A stretch of 64,000 nt of DNA from Sporosarcina beigongshangi. GTDB lineage: Bacteria > Actinomycetota > Actinomycetes > Actinomycetales > Micrococcaceae. This document shows positions 61,731 through 64,000 of the stretch, piece after piece (the first letter of the stretch is position 1; every line of letters begins with the position of its first letter). A model generated the notes under the pieces. That model did no database searches, had not been told where the DNA came from, and saw only the letters and a list, made by a program, of their open reading frames with translations. The stretch lies in contig NZ_JADHDY010000012.1 of assembly GCF_016820535.1 (NCBI RefSeq), positions 54,321 to 118,320 on the forward strand, given 5' to 3'. A program made the position numbers and the translations under genes.

Positions 61731-63926
61731 ATGAGCATTCCGGAGCAGTTCCCGGAGGACCGGGGCGATGGTGTACCGGCCACACCGCAGGGCGTGGCCG
61801 GTCTTCTGGCCGGGATCATGCTGCCCCTCATTGAACCCTTTGATGGCGACAGCCCTGCCCTGGCCGGGCTGCCGGACTACCCGCCGGTTCCGGCCCTGGT
61901 GCCGGAACCGGCCTCTCGGAACGCGGTCGCGTACCAGGTCCAGTGCGCCGGGATCGATGCCCTGGAGCAGCTGCGGATCCACCAGGCGAAGGTCGACGCG
62001 TGCCGGGTCCGGGCCGTCGCGCAGGTCCGCGGGGCCGCCGAGGTCCAATGGCGGGCGGCGAAACTGGACAACTTCCAACGCAGCGTCTCCGGCGCGTCCG
62101 TCGTGGCGGAACTGGCCCTGGCCCTGTGCATTCCCGAACGTACCGCCGCGTCCCTGGAACACCGTGCCTGTGAACTGGTCAACGACTACCCGGCCGTGCT
62201 CGCCGGAATGGAGGCCGGCACGTTCGGCTACGGGCACGCGGTGGTCATGCTCAACGAGTCCCACACCCTGGAAACCACGGCCGGCGCCACCTCGGAACTG
62301 CTCGCTGCGTTCCTGGCGAAACTGCTCACCCTCGTCGTCGGCACCACGGTCTCCGCGTTCAAGGGCAAGGCCCGCCGCGCCCGCGAACGCATGTGCCCGG
62401 AATCCCTGGACACCCGCACCAAGGAAGCCTGGGCCCGGCGCTCCATGAACTGCGAAACCGGCGCCAACGGCATGTCCTGGCTCACCCTGCACCTGCCCAC
62501 CATGAGCGCCACCGCGATCTACACCTACTGCACCCGGCTGGCCCGCGCCCTCAAATACGACGCCGCCACCAGCGACCGCCTGAACAAAAACCGGAACCCC
62601 GGCACCACCGAAGACCTCCGCGAACACCGCACCCTGGACCAACTCCGCACCGACATCGCCACCCTCCTGCTCCTCAACCAAAACCCCACCACCTGGGACG
62701 GAACCAGCGGCACCAGCGAAAGGGGCGGCAGGGGCGGCAGCACAACCAGCGGCGCCGACAAGACCGGCGGCTGGACCCGGCCCGCCACCAACACCGGCAG
62801 CCGCCACGACGGCAGCACCGAGGGCAGCGCCGATGGCGGTGCCCGGCACGAGGACGACAGCGCCGCGCCCTCCGGCGACGGCCACGGCACCCTTGTGCCT
62901 GCCACCACCGGCACCGCCATGGCCGCAGGCGCCGCCATGGAAGATCAAGATGACGATGAGTCGCCGTGGGCGAACCACGACCCGGTACCTCCCCCACACA
63001 CCCCACCCGAGAACCCCAACAACCTCGACGGCCCTGACAACCCCGGCGGGCCCGACAGCCGGGAAGACCGGCAGGATCGTCAGGACCGGGAAGAGTGGGA
63101 AGATCCGGGCGGCGGGTCCGGCGTGCTGGAGGGTGTCATCCTGCCCGAGGGTCTCTCGTTCATGGCCGGGCAGGACTTCTTCGAGGATGTCCTTGGCGAT
63201 GGCAGCGGCTGGGACAACGGCCTAGTGGACGGCATCAGGGAAGATTCCTGGGCCGAGTACCAACACCAGCTCCAGCAACTCCAGAACGCCCCGGCCATGA
63301 CCGCCCCACCCCTGCCCCAGGGCCTGTTTATCCTCACCGTGCCGATCCTGTCCCTGTTTGGACTCACCAACGAACCCGCCGAAATCGCCGGCACCCAAGG
63401 CGGGCTGCTGCCCGCCAGCATCGCCCGCGAACTCACCGCCCGGGCACCATCACTCCTGCGGATCCTCACCGACCCCGTGACCGGGGACGCCCTGCCACTG
63501 CACCCGCAACGCTACACACTAACCAAAACCGAGAAAACAGCCCTCCGCGCCCTCAAGGGCGGCTGCTACATGCCCAACTGCCCCAACCCCGTGATGGAAA
63601 CCGACCTCGACCACCTGCGCGCCTTCGAGTTCGGCGGCGCCTCCACCATCGCGAACCTTGCCCCGGCCTGCGAAGCCCACCACCGGCTCCGGCACCTCAA
63701 GGACGACAAAGACAAAAACGGCCAACGCCGCGCCATCAACGAACCCGAACGCCACACCATCACCCTCCGCGGCTGGACCCCGCAAACCACCCCCGACGGC
63801 CGCGTCGGCTGGACCACCCCCACCGGCCGATACCAACCGCCCACACCCAACGACCCCGCCCGCCCCGAATACCCCCACTGGCTCCAACAACTCATCACCC
63901 AAACCACCAAAACCCAACGCACATAA
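61731..63926 (+). CDS. DUF222/13E12-family HNH endonuclease
   Basis: The 731-residue protein has an N-terminal DUF222 region (about 40-260), a long Gly/Asp/Asn-rich middle (330-450), and a C-terminal HNH motif (YMPNCPNPVMETDLDHLRAF, then ANLAPACEAHHRLRHLKD). The 13E12 family is abundant in actinobacteria and often lies in repeats, but its function is not well known. It may be a mobile-element nuclease or a DNA-repair factor. It lies at the window's right end. Confidence 0.9.
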   Translation: MSIPEQFPEDRGDGVPATPQGVAGLLAGIMLPLIEPFDGDSPALAGLPDYPPVPALVPEPASRNAVAYQVQCAGIDALEQLRIHQAKVDACRVRAVAQVRGAAEVQWRAAKLDNFQRSVSGASVVAELALALCIPERTAASLEHRACELVNDYPAVLAGMEAGTFGYGHAVVMLNESHTLETTAGATSELLAAFLAKLLTLVVGTTVSAFKGKARRARERMCPESLDTRTKEAWARRSMNCETGANGMSWLTLHLPTMSATAIYTYCTRLARALKYDAATSDRLNKNRNPGTTEDLREHRTLDQLRTDIATLLLLNQNPTTWDGTSGTSERGGRGGSTTSGADKTGGWTRPATNTGSRHDGSTEGSADGGARHEDDSAAPSGDGHGTLVPATTGTAMAAGAAMEDQDDDESPWANHDPVPPPHTPPENPNNLDGPDNPGGPDSREDRQDRQDREEWEDPGGGSGVLEGVILPEGLSFMAGQDFFEDVLGDGSGWDNGLVDGIREDSWAEYQHQLQQLQNAPAMTAPPLPQGLFILTVPILSLFGLTNEPAEIAGTQGGLLPASIARELTARAPSLLRILTDPVTGDALPLHPQRYTLTKTEKTALRALKGGCYMPNCPNPVMETDLDHLRAFEFGGASTIANLAPACEAHHRLRHLKDDKDKNGQRRAINEPERHTITLRGWTPQTTPDGRVGWTTPTGRYQPPTPNDPARPEYPHWLQQLITQTTKTQRT

Positions 63927-64000
63927 AAACCACGCAGCGAGGTTCGGTGTCGAATGAGTACAGCGCCGCAGCGTGGCCAACGGGTTCGAAGGCTACTCGT

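Noticed and set aside
63940..64000. A GGGTTCGAAGGC string resembling a tRNA T-arm
   Set aside because: No acceptor or anticodon arm can be folded around it within the window.

Overview
The window is high-GC DNA from an actinobacterium, most likely a Micrococcaceae member close to Arthrobacter. This rests on gene content read by eye: a dnaK-grpE-dnaJ-hspR operon with HspR-type (HAIR) operators, narGHJI with narK, MetZ-type sulfhydrylase, SAM-IV-like riboswitches, a 13E12/DUF222 HNH protein, and many start codons 6-7 nt after a TANNNT -10 hexamer (leaderless transcription). No tRNA, rRNA, CRISPR array, complete transposon or prophage was found.

Layout. 1-3400: tail of an upstream gene, then a TPP riboswitch and ykoEDC (ECF-type thiamine-precursor uptake). 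3700-6520: L-lactate dehydrogenase and an XRE-MurA fusion whose start codon lies in a perfect palindrome. 6550-8880: metZ, a rhodanese and a DUF1737 protein, all reading leftward from a SAM riboswitch. 9620-10210: repeat-rich noncoding DNA. 10200-17000: folate genes (pabC; a P-loop kinase-PabB fusion), HdeD-like protein, cardiolipin synthase, low-Mr tyrosine phosphatase and a LysE exporter. 17100-22000: Tat/lipoprotein multicopper oxidase, unknowns, a methyltransferase, and an unknown gene behind a second SAM riboswitch. 22370-26620: the HspR-controlled chaperone operon. 26640-30120: SWIM-SNF2 helicase. 30300-38440: narGHJI-narK (anaerobic nitrate respiration). 38630-43080: a MacB-type ABC protein, an adaptor with a peptidoglycan-binding domain, a lipoprotein and a secreted I36/beta-gamma-crystallin-like gene broken by an in-frame stop; part of this block is clearly AT-richer. 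43300-48500: trmB, a nested inverted-repeat element, a DEAD-box helicase, and an SDR gene divergent from a TetR gene with a palindromic operator between them. 48500-61400: mostly small metabolic, membrane and stress genes (PhzF, HutD, YccF, a PspA-like pair, a cytoplasmic-type sialidase, an aldo/keto reductase, a two-component system, pentapeptide-repeat, cold-shock-like, ASCH, VOC and DUF4031-HD proteins). 61700-63930: a 13E12 HNH protein.

How they connect. Metabolite-sensing RNAs tie vitamin uptake to TPP and methionine synthesis to SAM; the second SAM switch makes an unrecognised gene a candidate methionine/SAM-related function. The nar cluster and the lactate dehydrogenase fit a facultatively anaerobic soil bacterium. 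The most novel items are the SAM-switched unknown gene, the self-operator-like XRE-MurA gene, the kinase-PabB fusion and the MacB/adaptor/lipoprotein/secreted-peptide block. All family calls come from reading motifs; no database search was made.
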